Source: an uncultured Rhizobiaceae group bacterium
GTDB lineage: Bacteria > Pseudomonadota > Alphaproteobacteria > Rhizobiales > Rhizobiaceae
Direction of reading: 5' to 3'
Assembly (NCBI GenBank): GCA_938010435.1
Contig: CALLUS010000024.1
Coordinates: 1 to 64,000, forward strand
Length of the DNA stretch: 64,000 nucleotides
The position numbers and the translations under genes are program-made. Positions 56,348-64,000 of this stretch are shown in pieces; positions within the stretch are counted from its first letter, which is position 1; every line of letters starts with the position of its first letter. The notes beneath the pieces were generated by a model. It saw only the letters and a list, made by a program, of their open reading frames with translations. It did no database searches and was not told the DNA's origin.

Positions 56348-57634
56348 TTATTCCCAACGCGTCCACTTTGGCAGCATCGTCTGATAGATAAAACTGTTAC
56401 TGCTGCGATAAATCGTGACAGGATTGCTGGCCCATGTGCTCGGCAATCCATTTGATATCGTAGCAGCCATAGAGTTTTCGTACATATAAATGCTAGGTCC
56501 AGTTGTTCTGAAGTCTGAGCCACCTGCTGAACTAAACGCTGTGTACTGAAGCAAACCAGGGGTCATCCATCTGTAAAACCGGACTTGGGCTCCTGTTCCA
56601 TTGGTTCCGATCGCATTTAGATACCATCCGGGAGCTAGTGTAACGGGTACATTCAAATCGAAGTATTTTTGCCCAACTATATCTGCAGGCAAAGTACCAA
56701 AGTCTGCGATCAAGTTACCTACATTCCAAGAGTTACCATTAGGCGCACCAAGTGCATACACACCTGCACGCATAACGCTTCCAGAATCTGAGCTGGCAAC
56801 AAATTGAGCAACGGCGCCACCTAATAGTTCGGTTGGTCGATCCACATGAAATGCGGAAAATATGATGCGGTTTTTGATTAATCCCAAATTGGAACGACTG
56901 TAGGAGACTGTATGCAAACTTGGTGGACCTAAAACGAAGTTGTTTCCACCCTCGTTATCAGTCGTTGGAATAAGTAAATCTGGATTTGTTCCACTGGGAA
57001 ATGAAACTGCACCTGTTTCTGCTTTGGCAATAATGGCTTCATGCCATGTGCTTGCATCTGCTGACGTCTTTACGTGCCAATCATTGTCACCTGTGGTGCC
57101 GAACTCCGCGCGCCCTTCATAGTCCGTTTGAAACAAAATTGATGCCGTATCAACTGCGCCACTTTTGTTAATCTTCAACCGATGATCTGTACCATCATGA
57201 GTGAGTAAAACGGCATCAGAAGACACAGCTAGTTTGTTCACTGAATCACCAGTTAGACCAATGCCAACTGATTGCAAACCGCTCAGTTCAGCAGGGATCG
57301 GAGGGGCTAACCAGTCTGTTCCATTGTAGATAAGAAAAACGGATTCATCGCTGATCCAAAGAAGCCACCCTTCTTGAACGGTATGGAACATCCAGAATCC
57401 ATCAACGAAAGTTGCAACCTCTCCATCATGACCTTGCCAAGCACCCGACCCACCTGCCCCCACGAGGAAAGCTTCGCTTAACTTAGGTTCTGTTGGTGGA
57501 GTTGACAAAACACGAGATGAAACAGACAGGTGAACAATTGCATCCAACATTCTCAAAGCTTCATTGTGCGTGACGTGTTTCTGAGCCTGCGCTGCCATCA
57601 AATATGGGAGGTTCAATCGATCTGTATTTTCCAT
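56348..57634 (-). CDS. DUF2793 phage tail-fibre-like protein
   Basis: The 428-residue protein starts with a DUF2793 domain (about 1-95: LNLPYLMAAQAQKHVTHNEALRMLDAIVHL, then GAWQGHDGEVATFVDGFWMFH). A middle segment typical of tail-fibre proteins follows (TDYEGRAEFGTTGDNDWHVKTSADASTWHEA), then a beta-rich C-terminal domain (about 235-428). DUF2793 proteins are met mainly in alphaproteobacterial prophages and gene-transfer-agent-like sets. No other phage gene is visible here, so it is an isolated member. The ATG at 57634 leads the short conserved start MENTDRLNLPYL. Confidence 0.8.
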   Translation of the reverse strand: MENTDRLNLPYLMAAQAQKHVTHNEALRMLDAIVHLSVSSRVLSTPPTEPKLSEAFLVGAGGSGAWQGHDGEVATFVDGFWMFHTVQEGWLLWISDESVFLIYNGTDWLAPPIPAELSGLQSVGIGLTGDSVNKLAVSSDAVLLTHDGTDHRLKINKSGAVDTASILFQTDYEGRAEFGTTGDNDWHVKTSADASTWHEAIIAKAETGAVSFPSGTNPDLLIPTTDNEGGNNFVLGPPSLHTVSYSRSNLGLIKNRIIFSAFHVDRPTELLGGAVAQFVASSDSGSVMRAGVYALGAPNGNSWNVGNLIADFGTLPADIVGQKYFDLNVPVTLAPGWYLNAIGTNGTGAQVRFYRWMTPGLLQYTAFSSAGGSDFRTTGPSIYMYENSMAATISNGLPSTWASNPVTIYRSSNSFIYQTMLPKWTRWE

Positions 57635-57822
57635 GAGGCAAGGCTCCAGCTTGAATTTTGAGCATCATGGTTCGGACGAACTGGACGGGGATAAATGAAA
57701 TACTGCCGGTATAAAAAGCTTGCTACCAGCCGATAAACATTTGTAATCAAATGGTTTTCTGTATGACGCACTTTATAATCATATTGCGAACGAAGGAGTT
57801 ATCCCCGACAAAGGGATTGGAT

Positions 57823-58752
57823 TTAAGGAACGCGCTGATAAATTCGACCCATTATATAAGGTGTCAGATACATTGGAATTTGATAGCACGCGACATACAA
57901 TAAAAGAGGGTTGGTGATTTCCAACGGTAGGGCAGCCAAAAACAAAGCCATATTTCGATTGCCGGCTCCAATTGCAAACGCAGTCCTTTGATCACTCTCT
58001 AAAAAATGTTTCATGCAAAATAGCGACGTAAATTGAAGGCCAATATTCACACAAATCACAATTGCTAGAATCTGGAGCAGACGCATGGGTTCCTGAAACA
58101 AAGCCGGGCCGAAGGCTGACATCAAGCCAACAACCAATACAGCCATGAGGAAAGCTGAAACACCGTCCATCGCTGAAAGTGCTTCAGGACCCGGATTCTT
58201 CAAAAGCGTTGCGCGAACAAGAAATGCAGCTGAAGACGAAAGAACGATGATTGCCAACAGTTTTAGAGCAGCAAAGAAAACAGCGTCAGACGAACCAAAT
58301 AGTTGAGAAAACGCAAAAACAGGAACCACCGTGATCGGCAACGCAGCTGTTGCCAAAACCAACAGTCTCAATGACGGTGCAGGATTACCGCCAACCATTA
58401 TCGTCAAATTTGGCGATCCTGAAATAGGAGAGGCCGCGAGCATCAAAACGATTGCCATAGGCACCATTCCTGTCCAACCAAACATATTGAATACGACGAT
58501 GGCAATACACGGTACTATGAGCTGGTACAAAACAATCACAGCGATAGTTTTCTTAATGCCAGACAGATTTCCCAACGCCTCTTTCGGTCCAATGCGTAAT
58601 GCAGCAAAGAACAACAGACCAATCATAATTTCTGCCAAATATGACTTAGTGGCTATCGCCAATTGTGGAAACAAAATTCCCACCAACAACCCTGCTATCA
58701 ATACCAACCGGCCATATCTGGCCAACCATTGCAGTGGTGAGAGCAAAAACAT
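57823..58752 (-). CDS. SBF-type (bile acid:sodium symporter superfamily) transporter
   Basis: From the ATG at 58752, which overlaps the TauE stop by one base, the protein has 309 residues and about nine to ten membrane helices. The layout and motifs (MLAASPISGSPNLTIMVGGN, AFAIGAGNRNMALFLAALP) match the SBF/BASS superfamily, which carries organic anions with sodium. The GNRNMALFLAALP segment matches the conserved core helix of that family. It is the last gene of the TRAP operon. The substrate is unknown. Confidence 0.82.
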   Translation of the reverse strand: MFLLSPLQWLARYGRLVLIAGLLVGILFPQLAIATKSYLAEIMIGLLFFAALRIGPKEALGNLSGIKKTIAVIVLYQLIVPCIAIVVFNMFGWTGMVPMAIVLMLAASPISGSPNLTIMVGGNPAPSLRLLVLATAALPITVVPVFAFSQLFGSSDAVFFAALKLLAIIVLSSSAAFLVRATLLKNPGPEALSAMDGVSAFLMAVLVVGLMSAFGPALFQEPMRLLQILAIVICVNIGLQFTSLFCMKHFLESDQRTAFAIGAGNRNMALFLAALPLEITNPLLLYVACYQIPMYLTPYIMGRIYQRVP

Positions 58753-59495
58753 CAGGATAGACCTTGGATGATCAACAACATTGAAGCCACACCGGCAATT
58801 GACAACAAAACCGGACGATAATTGTTGTTCACTCTGCCCTTCAACCGACCGCCCAACAAGGTTCCAACGACTGCCGCCGGTGCCATGAAACATGCCAACC
58901 AAAGTTGCTCCATTCCAGTCCAACCTGATACATAGAGAGCGGCCAAAGACATCGCGCATCCAATTGCAAAAAATGCTGCTAATGTTGGTCGTGATTTAAC
59001 AGCGTCGCGATTTTGGTAAATCAACGCGAGAGGCGGCGCACCAACCGACGTGATCACGCCCATAAAGCCGGATACCCAACCCATACTCAAGAGATTGCGT
59101 GCCGACATTCTCACCCGCCAACCAATGACAGAAAGGGTAACCGCCAACGCGATTAAAATCCCAAAGACCAATTGGAATGTGGATCGGTCAGAAATGTAAG
59201 TCAGCAGAATTGCACCAAGCACGATGCCAGTGGTACGTCCGATTGTTCCAACTCCCACTTCAGACCAAACAATATTTTGCCGCTCAACAACCGCACCTGC
59301 CAGAGATGTAGACATTCCCAAAAAGAGTGCGGGGGCCGGAACCAAAGCCGGATCAATTAACGCCAGAATAGGAGCAACTGTGAGGCCGAACCCCATTCCC
59401 ATCCCAGCCTGTATGATAGCACCAACCGTCACAATTACGAGGACGGCTAACGCAATCCAAATCGAGTCGAATACGAGAGGTTCAATTCCAATCAT
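58752..59495 (-). CDS. TauE/SafE family membrane exporter
   Basis: The 247-residue protein has about eight helices and the TauE/SafE pattern: a conserved glycine-rich helix pair (GAIIQAGMGMGFGLTVAPIL) and LLGGRLKGRV near the C-terminus. Family members have been proposed to export sulfite, sulfoacetate or other organosulfur anions. It starts 33 bases after dctM and is translationally coupled to the SBF-type gene. In this operon it may export a product of the imported substrate. Confidence 0.88.
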   Translation of the reverse strand: MIGIEPLVFDSIWIALAVLVIVTVGAIIQAGMGMGFGLTVAPILALIDPALVPAPALFLGMSTSLAGAVVERQNIVWSEVGVGTIGRTTGIVLGAILLTYISDRSTFQLVFGILIALAVTLSVIGWRVRMSARNLLSMGWVSGFMGVITSVGAPPLALIYQNRDAVKSRPTLAAFFAIGCAMSLAALYVSGWTGMEQLWLACFMAPAAVVGTLLGGRLKGRVNNNYRPVLLSIAGVASMLLIIQGLS

Positions 59496-59528
59496 TGGGC
59501 GATCTATATGTTCGGTACAGATCTAGAT

Positions 59529-60839
59529 TCATTGACCGCGCGCATTGATATTGTCCGGCAACCATGTGGCGAGCTCTGGCCACACGACAAGAATAACCAC
59601 CATCAACAGCATCAATCCCACCATGGGAATTGCCGTCTTAGAAATGTAGGAAATCTCATGTTTGGTCATGCCTTGCAGCACAAACAGATTAAACCCGATG
59701 GGCGGTGTAACCTGCGCCATTTCTACAACCACGACGATGAAGATACCAAACCAAATGACATCAATTCCAGCTTGACGGATCATCGGCTCCACAATTGCCA
59801 TGGTCAAAACGACAGATGAAATCCCGTCGAGGAACATGCCAAGGATAACGTAGAACACCGTGAGCGCCGCGATCAGAACAATAGGTGACAACCCCAATTC
59901 GTCAATCCATGCTGCCAACGCGCGCGGCAAACCCGTAAAGCCCATGGCCAATGACAAGAACGCCGCCCCCATCAAAATGAAAGCGACCATAGCCGATGTT
60001 CTGGTTGCGCCCATCAGCGACTGTGAGAACGTTTCCCAGTTCAGCGACCGTTGCATGCCAGCGAGTGCAAGAGAACCAACAACGCCCACGGCTGCAGCTT
60101 CTGTGGCTGTCGCATAACCAAGATACATGGACCCGATAACGACAAAGACCAGAACCAAAACAGGGATCAAGAATCGACTTTCAGACACCATTTTTCCAAA
60201 ACTCATTTTGGGTTCTGGTTCAGGTCGTTGATCACGTTTCACGAAATGCCATGCCACGATATAGGCCATGAACAAGCCCGCAAGCACCAAACCCGGAAAG
60301 ATACCGGCCATGAACAATTTCGTGATGGATTCATTAATCGTCACACCATACACAATCAACGTCAACGAGGGTGGGATCATCAAACCCAAAGTCGCCGCAC
60401 CAGCCAATGTGCCGATGATCATGTATTCTGGATAGCCGCGCTTTCGAAGTTCAGGGATCGACATTTTGCCAACCGTTGTCAGTGTTGCAGCCGAAGAACC
60501 GGACACCGCTGCAAAAATTGTACAGCCCGCAATGTTTGTATGGAGCAGTCCGCCCGGCAGCCAGCGCAGCCATGGAGCAAGGCCGCGAAACATATCCTGT
60601 GACAACCGCGTTCGGTAGAGGATCTCACCCATCCAAATGAACAATGGCAATGCAGTTAATGTCCAACTCGAAGCGCCGGTCCAAATGGTGGTGATCATGG
60701 CATCACCTGCTGGACGCGATGTGAACAATTCCATACCCACCCATGCAACACCCATGAGTGCGAGGCCAATCCAAACTGAAGAGCCGAGTAGTAAGAACAG
60801 AACGAAAAGGAATATCGCCGTTGCGTAAAATTCGGTCAT
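59529..60839 (-). CDS. dctM: TRAP transporter large permease (DctM)
   Basis: From the ATG at 60839 the protein has 436 residues with about twelve helices, the standard DctM length. Family stretches are ALPLFIWMGEILYRTRLS, NIAGCTIFAAVSGSSAATLTTVG, GTLAGAATLGLMIPPSLTLIVYG and TPPIGFNLFVLQGM. Its start overlaps the dctQ stop by four bases (ATGA). With DctQ and DctP it forms a sodium-driven uptake system in the inner membrane. Confidence 0.94.
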   Translation of the reverse strand: MTEFYATAIFLFVLFLLLGSSVWIGLALMGVAWVGMELFTSRPAGDAMITTIWTGASSWTLTALPLFIWMGEILYRTRLSQDMFRGLAPWLRWLPGGLLHTNIAGCTIFAAVSGSSAATLTTVGKMSIPELRKRGYPEYMIIGTLAGAATLGLMIPPSLTLIVYGVTINESITKLFMAGIFPGLVLAGLFMAYIVAWHFVKRDQRPEPEPKMSFGKMVSESRFLIPVLVLVFVVIGSMYLGYATATEAAAVGVVGSLALAGMQRSLNWETFSQSLMGATRTSAMVAFILMGAAFLSLAMGFTGLPRALAAWIDELGLSPIVLIAALTVFYVILGMFLDGISSVVLTMAIVEPMIRQAGIDVIWFGIFIVVVVEMAQVTPPIGFNLFVLQGMTKHEISYISKTAIPMVGLMLLMVVILVVWPELATWLPDNINARGQ

Positions 60840-61549
60840 TCCACTGACTCCCCAACAATCGATGTTTTGCCATTTACCAATAGGCGCGTGAGCATGTCCC
60901 ACAGTGCTATTGCCAAAAGAGTGCTGCCAATGGACATGGGAATTTGTGGCAACCACACGGGTGTGTAGACCCATTCCGGCCCTGTCGCAGCCCACATCTC
61001 GCTCCACTTATTAGGCGCATTGGCAAACATACCGAAGAACGTCAGCAACCATTCAGGTACGAAATCTTGACCCTGTGTGCGGTCATTGAGCAAATCTGAA
61101 AGAATATTGGTTTTAATAGCATAGCGTGCAAAATATGTTGCTGTAATCGCAGCAATAAGCATTGCAAATGCATCCAGCCAGTATCGTAAAAAGTTGTTGA
61201 TATTCAGCAAAACTGAAACGCGGATATGAGCGCCGCGCGTCAACGTGTGTGCCAGAGCAAAAAATGAGGTCGCGGCCATAGCATAGCCTGCATATTCCGT
61301 AGAGCCTGGAAAAGTGATGCTTGACCAACGGGCGATCATCTGTCCGACAATGAGCAAAAGAATAAGCAGCATGAAGCAAGCCGCCAATATGCCAGAGCCG
61401 AGATACACTCGGTCAAGAACACGCCAAACCGGCGCCAAAAGGCGACGAGCTTGTGCAGGTTTGAACAAACACATAGCCGCAATGAATATTGGAAGCACGA
61501 ACAACCAAAACCACAACGGCACACCTAAAACCGGTTGCCAATCTCTCAC
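60836..61549 (-). CDS. dctQ: TRAP transporter small permease (DctQ)
   Basis: I choose the GTG at 61549 (VRDWQPVLGVPLWFWL), 8 bases after AGGAG, giving 237 residues. The frame extends to a TTG at 61585, but that lies inside the dctP terminator. The protein has four to six helices with the DctQ core (MIARWSSITFPGSTEYAGYAM, SFFALAHTLTRGAHIRVSVLL). A soluble loop (NDRTQGQDFVPEWL) makes it longer than the minimal type. It couples to dctM by a four-base overlap. Confidence 0.9.
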   Translation of the reverse strand: MRDWQPVLGVPLWFWLFVLPIFIAAMCLFKPAQARRLLAPVWRVLDRVYLGSGILAACFMLLILLLIVGQMIARWSSITFPGSTEYAGYAMAATSFFALAHTLTRGAHIRVSVLLNINNFLRYWLDAFAMLIAAITATYFARYAIKTNILSDLLNDRTQGQDFVPEWLLTFFGMFANAPNKWSEMWAATGPEWVYTPVWLPQIPMSIGSTLLAIALWDMLTRLLVNGKTSIVGESVE

Positions 61550-61575
61550 TGTCCACTCTCCTATGGGGTAAAAGA

Positions 61576-61603
61576 AACCCCGCAACTTTTAGGTTGCGGG
61601 GTT
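61576..61603 (-). terminator. Attenuator-like terminator between dctP and dctQ
   Basis: AACCCCGCAAC (61576-61586) pairs perfectly with 61593-61603 around a 6-base loop; TCTTTT follows on the minus strand. It starts 9 bases after the dctP stop and would leave the binding protein more abundant than the permeases. Confidence 0.8.
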
Positions 61604-61612
61604 AATTGCGTT

Positions 61613-62587
61613 TTAGTTTGCTTTGTAAGCATCCAAAATAGCTTGACCATCTGCGCCGGCAGATTTCAGCCAATCAGTGGTCATTTTGCTACCAATCGCT
61701 TGCAACTCTTTTAGGAATTCCGGACCTGCATCTTCCACTTTCATACCGTTCTTTTCAAGTTGCTCGAAGTACCATCCAGCGAGTTCAGCAGATTTTGCTG
61801 AACATGCAGCGCCTGTTTCATCAGCAGCCTTTTGAACACCGGCTTGGGTCTCCGCATCAAGGCCATCCCATACACCTTTGTTGACCATCACATAGTTGCG
61901 TGGCAGCCAAGCATTCACTTTGTAATAATGGGTGAGATGTTCCCAAACTTTACGGTCATAACCCGTTGAACCAGAGGAAATGAACGCTTCCGCAACACCT
62001 GTTGCCAAAGCTTGTGACAATTCAGCGGCTTCAACTTGTACAGGGATCATGCCGAGTTCTTCAGCGAAGGTCGCTGTAGCAGTATTATAAGATCGAAACT
62101 TCACGCCTTTTGTGTCAGCAGATGAGCCAACTGGCTTTTTGAAGTAGAATCCCTGACCCGGCCATGGACATGTGTAGAGTGCAATAAGGTTCAATTTTGA
62201 AAGAGCCTCATTCACTTTTGGTTTTGCGGCAGCCCAAAGCTTGTTATTGTCTTCGTAAGTTGTTGCGATAAACGGAAGATTGTCCCAGCCCAGAATTGGA
62301 GCTTCGTTCGCATGCGCAGACATAAAGCGCTCCCCAATTGGAGCTTGTGCTGTCTGAACGGCGCGTTTTATTTCGCCACCCTTGAAAAGAGATCCGCCCG
62401 GATGAACTGTTATATCAATCTTACCGTTGGTGTATTTACGAACTTTATCAGCAAACTCTACCCCCTTTTCAGAGTGGAAGTTTGTTGCAGAATACGCCAT
62501 CGGCATATCCCATTTTTCAGCATATGCTGACGAAAGCAAAACAGCCGTCAGAGCTGTTGCAGCCGTTAGGATTTTGAGTGACTTCAT
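61613..62587 (-). CDS. dctP: TRAP transporter substrate-binding protein (DctP)
   Basis: The 324-residue protein has a signal peptide (KILTAATALTAVLLSSAYA) and the DctP layout: WDMPMAYSATNFHSEKGVEFADKV, NGKIDITVHPGGSLFKGGEIKRAVQTAQ, and the carboxylate-binding Arg in GVKFRSYNTAT. It delivers a carboxylate- or amino-acid-like ligand to DctQM. It lies 15 bases after the DadA-like gene, which suggests the substrate is an amine or amino acid oxidised by that enzyme. The ligand is not fixed. Confidence 0.93.
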   Translation of the reverse strand: MKSLKILTAATALTAVLLSSAYAEKWDMPMAYSATNFHSEKGVEFADKVRKYTNGKIDITVHPGGSLFKGGEIKRAVQTAQAPIGERFMSAHANEAPILGWDNLPFIATTYEDNNKLWAAAKPKVNEALSKLNLIALYTCPWPGQGFYFKKPVGSSADTKGVKFRSYNTATATFAEELGMIPVQVEAAELSQALATGVAEAFISSGSTGYDRKVWEHLTHYYKVNAWLPRNYVMVNKGVWDGLDAETQAGVQKAADETGAACSAKSAELAGWYFEQLEKNGMKVEDAGPEFLKELQAIGSKMTTDWLKSAGADGQAILDAYKAN

Positions 62588-62602
62588 TTTTCTTCTCCCG
62601 TT

Positions 62603-63886
62603 TTATGGACCATTGTTGGTTCTGTTTGAAAATCGTAATGTGGAAAATGGTTCAAGATTAACGTTCGGTTTGTCACCGTTGATCATTTGAGCAATCCAAC
62701 GGCCTGTCTTAGGCCCGGCTGTCAGGCCAATATGTTGATGACCAAATCCAAGCCAAACGTTTTTGTGTTTCTGGGTGGCGCCAATCAACGGCAATGAATC
62801 AGATGTTGAAGGTCGAAACCCCATCCACTCATCAATTCGATCATATTGCAATTCAGGCATCAGTTGCAGCGTTTGTTCTTTTAGCAATTCGAGCGGCGCT
62901 TTACTTCTTGTGTCTGACATCCCACCGAATTCTACAATTCCCGCACACCGCAGACGGCCTTCCATCGGCGTCATAACAAACTTCCCAGAGGCCACCATGA
63001 TCGGAGATTTCAATTTTATCGATGGGTTCACAAATTCAATGTGATACCCACGCTCCGCTTCCATGGGCACTTTGACACCAAGTTTTTCAGCCAATGCCCC
63101 TGACCACATTCCCGTTGCAAGAACAACTTCATCAGCTTCGATATTCTGAGCGGAAGTCACAACGCCTTTGGCCAGTCCACTTTCAACAAGAACGTCTTTG
63201 ACTTCATCAGCGATGAACGTGCCACCTTGTTCTTGCACATGAGTTGCCAATGCTTTGACATATTCACCCGGATCGGTGATTTGACCATGATCGGGACACT
63301 TCACACCATAGCCGAACAAACCTTCAAAGGCCGCATCGTAATCGGCTAGATTACTCGGTGTCATTTCTTCAAATTTATATCCGCGCTTACGTCTGATGTT
63401 CCAACCATAAGCATCTTTTTCAAAGGCCGCCTTGTCCGCGTATCCGAAAAGATAGTTCCCCTGTGCAACAAATTTTTCGGCCTCTGTGCCCTTCGCCAAC
63501 GCCACATGTTGGTCTGCGGAATCATGCAGCAATAGTGTCAACGCATCTGCAATCCTGTTCACATCAGAATCGTTGGCGTGAGCCAAATATTTTGCAAGAA
63601 ACGGAATGAGTTTTGGGAGATAAGACCAACGCAAGAACAAAGGACTTTTGCGATCAAACAACATGCTCGGAGCTTTCCCTAACAATCCGGGAACTGTGAC
63701 TGGCACGACAGCAATCGAAGCTAAAATTCCAGCATTACCATACGATGTGCCACCTGCAGGCCCTTTAGGGTCAACAATAACAACATCATGACCCGCGCGT
63801 TGCAACCAGATCGCCGCGGAAACGCCAACAATGCCAGCCCCGACAATAACCACACGTTTTTTGTCGCTTGACGTCGTTATCTCCAT
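62603..63886 (-). CDS. DadA-like FAD-dependent D-amino acid dehydrogenase
   Basis: From the ATG at 63886 the protein has 427 residues; a TTG three codons upstream has a closer GGAGGG site and is an alternative. The N-terminal FAD motif is VVIVGAGIVGVSAAIWLQRAG. The DadA-type stretches are GGTSYGNAG, ATGMWSGALAEKLGVKVPM, ERGYHIEF and a final GHQHIGLTAGPKTGRW. It oxidatively deaminates D-amino acids or related amines at the membrane face. It is the first gene of the TRAP operon, directly before dctP, so its substrate is probably what the TRAP system imports. Confidence 0.9.
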   Translation of the reverse strand: MEITTSSDKKRVVIVGAGIVGVSAAIWLQRAGHDVVIVDPKGPAGGTSYGNAGILASIAVVPVTVPGLLGKAPSMLFDRKSPLFLRWSYLPKLIPFLAKYLAHANDSDVNRIADALTLLLHDSADQHVALAKGTEAEKFVAQGNYLFGYADKAAFEKDAYGWNIRRKRGYKFEEMTPSNLADYDAAFEGLFGYGVKCPDHGQITDPGEYVKALATHVQEQGGTFIADEVKDVLVESGLAKGVVTSAQNIEADEVVLATGMWSGALAEKLGVKVPMEAERGYHIEFVNPSIKLKSPIMVASGKFVMTPMEGRLRCAGIVEFGGMSDTRSKAPLELLKEQTLQLMPELQYDRIDEWMGFRPSTSDSLPLIGATQKHKNVWLGFGHQHIGLTAGPKTGRWIAQMINGDKPNVNLEPFSTLRFSNRTNNGP

Positions 63887-64000
63887 GTCCAGCAACTTCC
63901 CTCCCAAGAAGATGATCACGACAGCATTCAAACACACGATGATAATTTGTCAATAAATTATCGATATAACATCATTATGAATGCAAACACTCTTGCAATA

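Overview
The window looks like a chromosomal segment of a marine-type alphaproteobacterium (Rhizobiales or Rhodobacterales-like). The pointers are an ALA synthase of the C4 haem pathway, DUF992, DUF2793 and DUF1348 proteins, a class III cyclase fused to TPRs, taurine-type ABC and TRAP uptake systems, and a hexameric tyrosine-coordinated haem protein. Base composition is moderately AT-leaning by eye; it was not computed. I saw no tRNA, rRNA, CRISPR array, insertion sequence or integrase.

Layout. Positions 1-4889 (minus) hold the N-terminal part of a giant secreted adhesin (LEPR-XLL motif, DUF4347, calcium-binding repeats) that runs off the left edge. Positions 5299-8844 hold a TetR regulator, a divergent DUF1348 gene and katG. 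Positions 9460-24684 form a nitrogen-oxide and redox-stress island: group III truncated haemoglobin, a YeaR-like protein, fdxA-DUF488-HTHP, nsrR, a YeiH-type exporter, an NTF2-like protein, a CBS protein, rhodanese/MBL/DJ-1 genes, cytochrome P460, msrB-msrA, a copper nitrite reductase with an N-terminal cytochrome c domain, nirV, an ALA synthase, a LOV-like PAS protein and Dps. Positions 25246-34763 hold AraC and CadC-like regulators, a thiolase, secreted hydrolase and cupin proteins, a Tat-type isochorismatase-like hydrolase, a patatin and a YHS protein. Positions 34924-43658 hold a cyclase/TPR protein, a small histidine kinase, an amine oxidase/SDR/ChrR-cupin/disulfide reductase group, a DUF992 protein and a second P460. 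Positions 43859-47378 hold a taurine-type ABC operon followed by the relic of another ABC ATPase. Positions 47787-57634 hold a VOC protein, an isovaleryl-CoA-type dehydrogenase, a FAD aromatic hydroxylase facing kynureninase, an MttB-family methyltransferase, a multi-PAS kinase and an isolated DUF2793 protein. Positions 57823-63886 are one minus-strand operon: a DadA-like oxidase, DctP-DctQ-DctM, TauE/SafE and an SBF-type transporter.

How it may work together. An inverted repeat resembling an NsrR operator overlaps the -10 region of a near-consensus promoter in front of the HTHP-DUF488-fdxA operon. Weaker look-alikes overlap the promoters of the YeiH gene and perhaps of the truncated haemoglobin. 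This suggests that NsrR, encoded next door, controls a nitric-oxide response that includes HTHP. NirK would make NO from nitrite; P460 and the haemoglobin would handle NO or hydroxylamine; msrBA, katG and Dps would cover oxidative damage; the second ALA synthase could supply haem. A separate TetR half-site (ACCGATCAGT and its complement) occurs between tetR and the DUF1348 gene and again as a perfect dyad before msrBA, suggesting a second small regulon. Two structured non-coding elements (16680-16754 and 29167-29302) do not match any RNA family I recognise.
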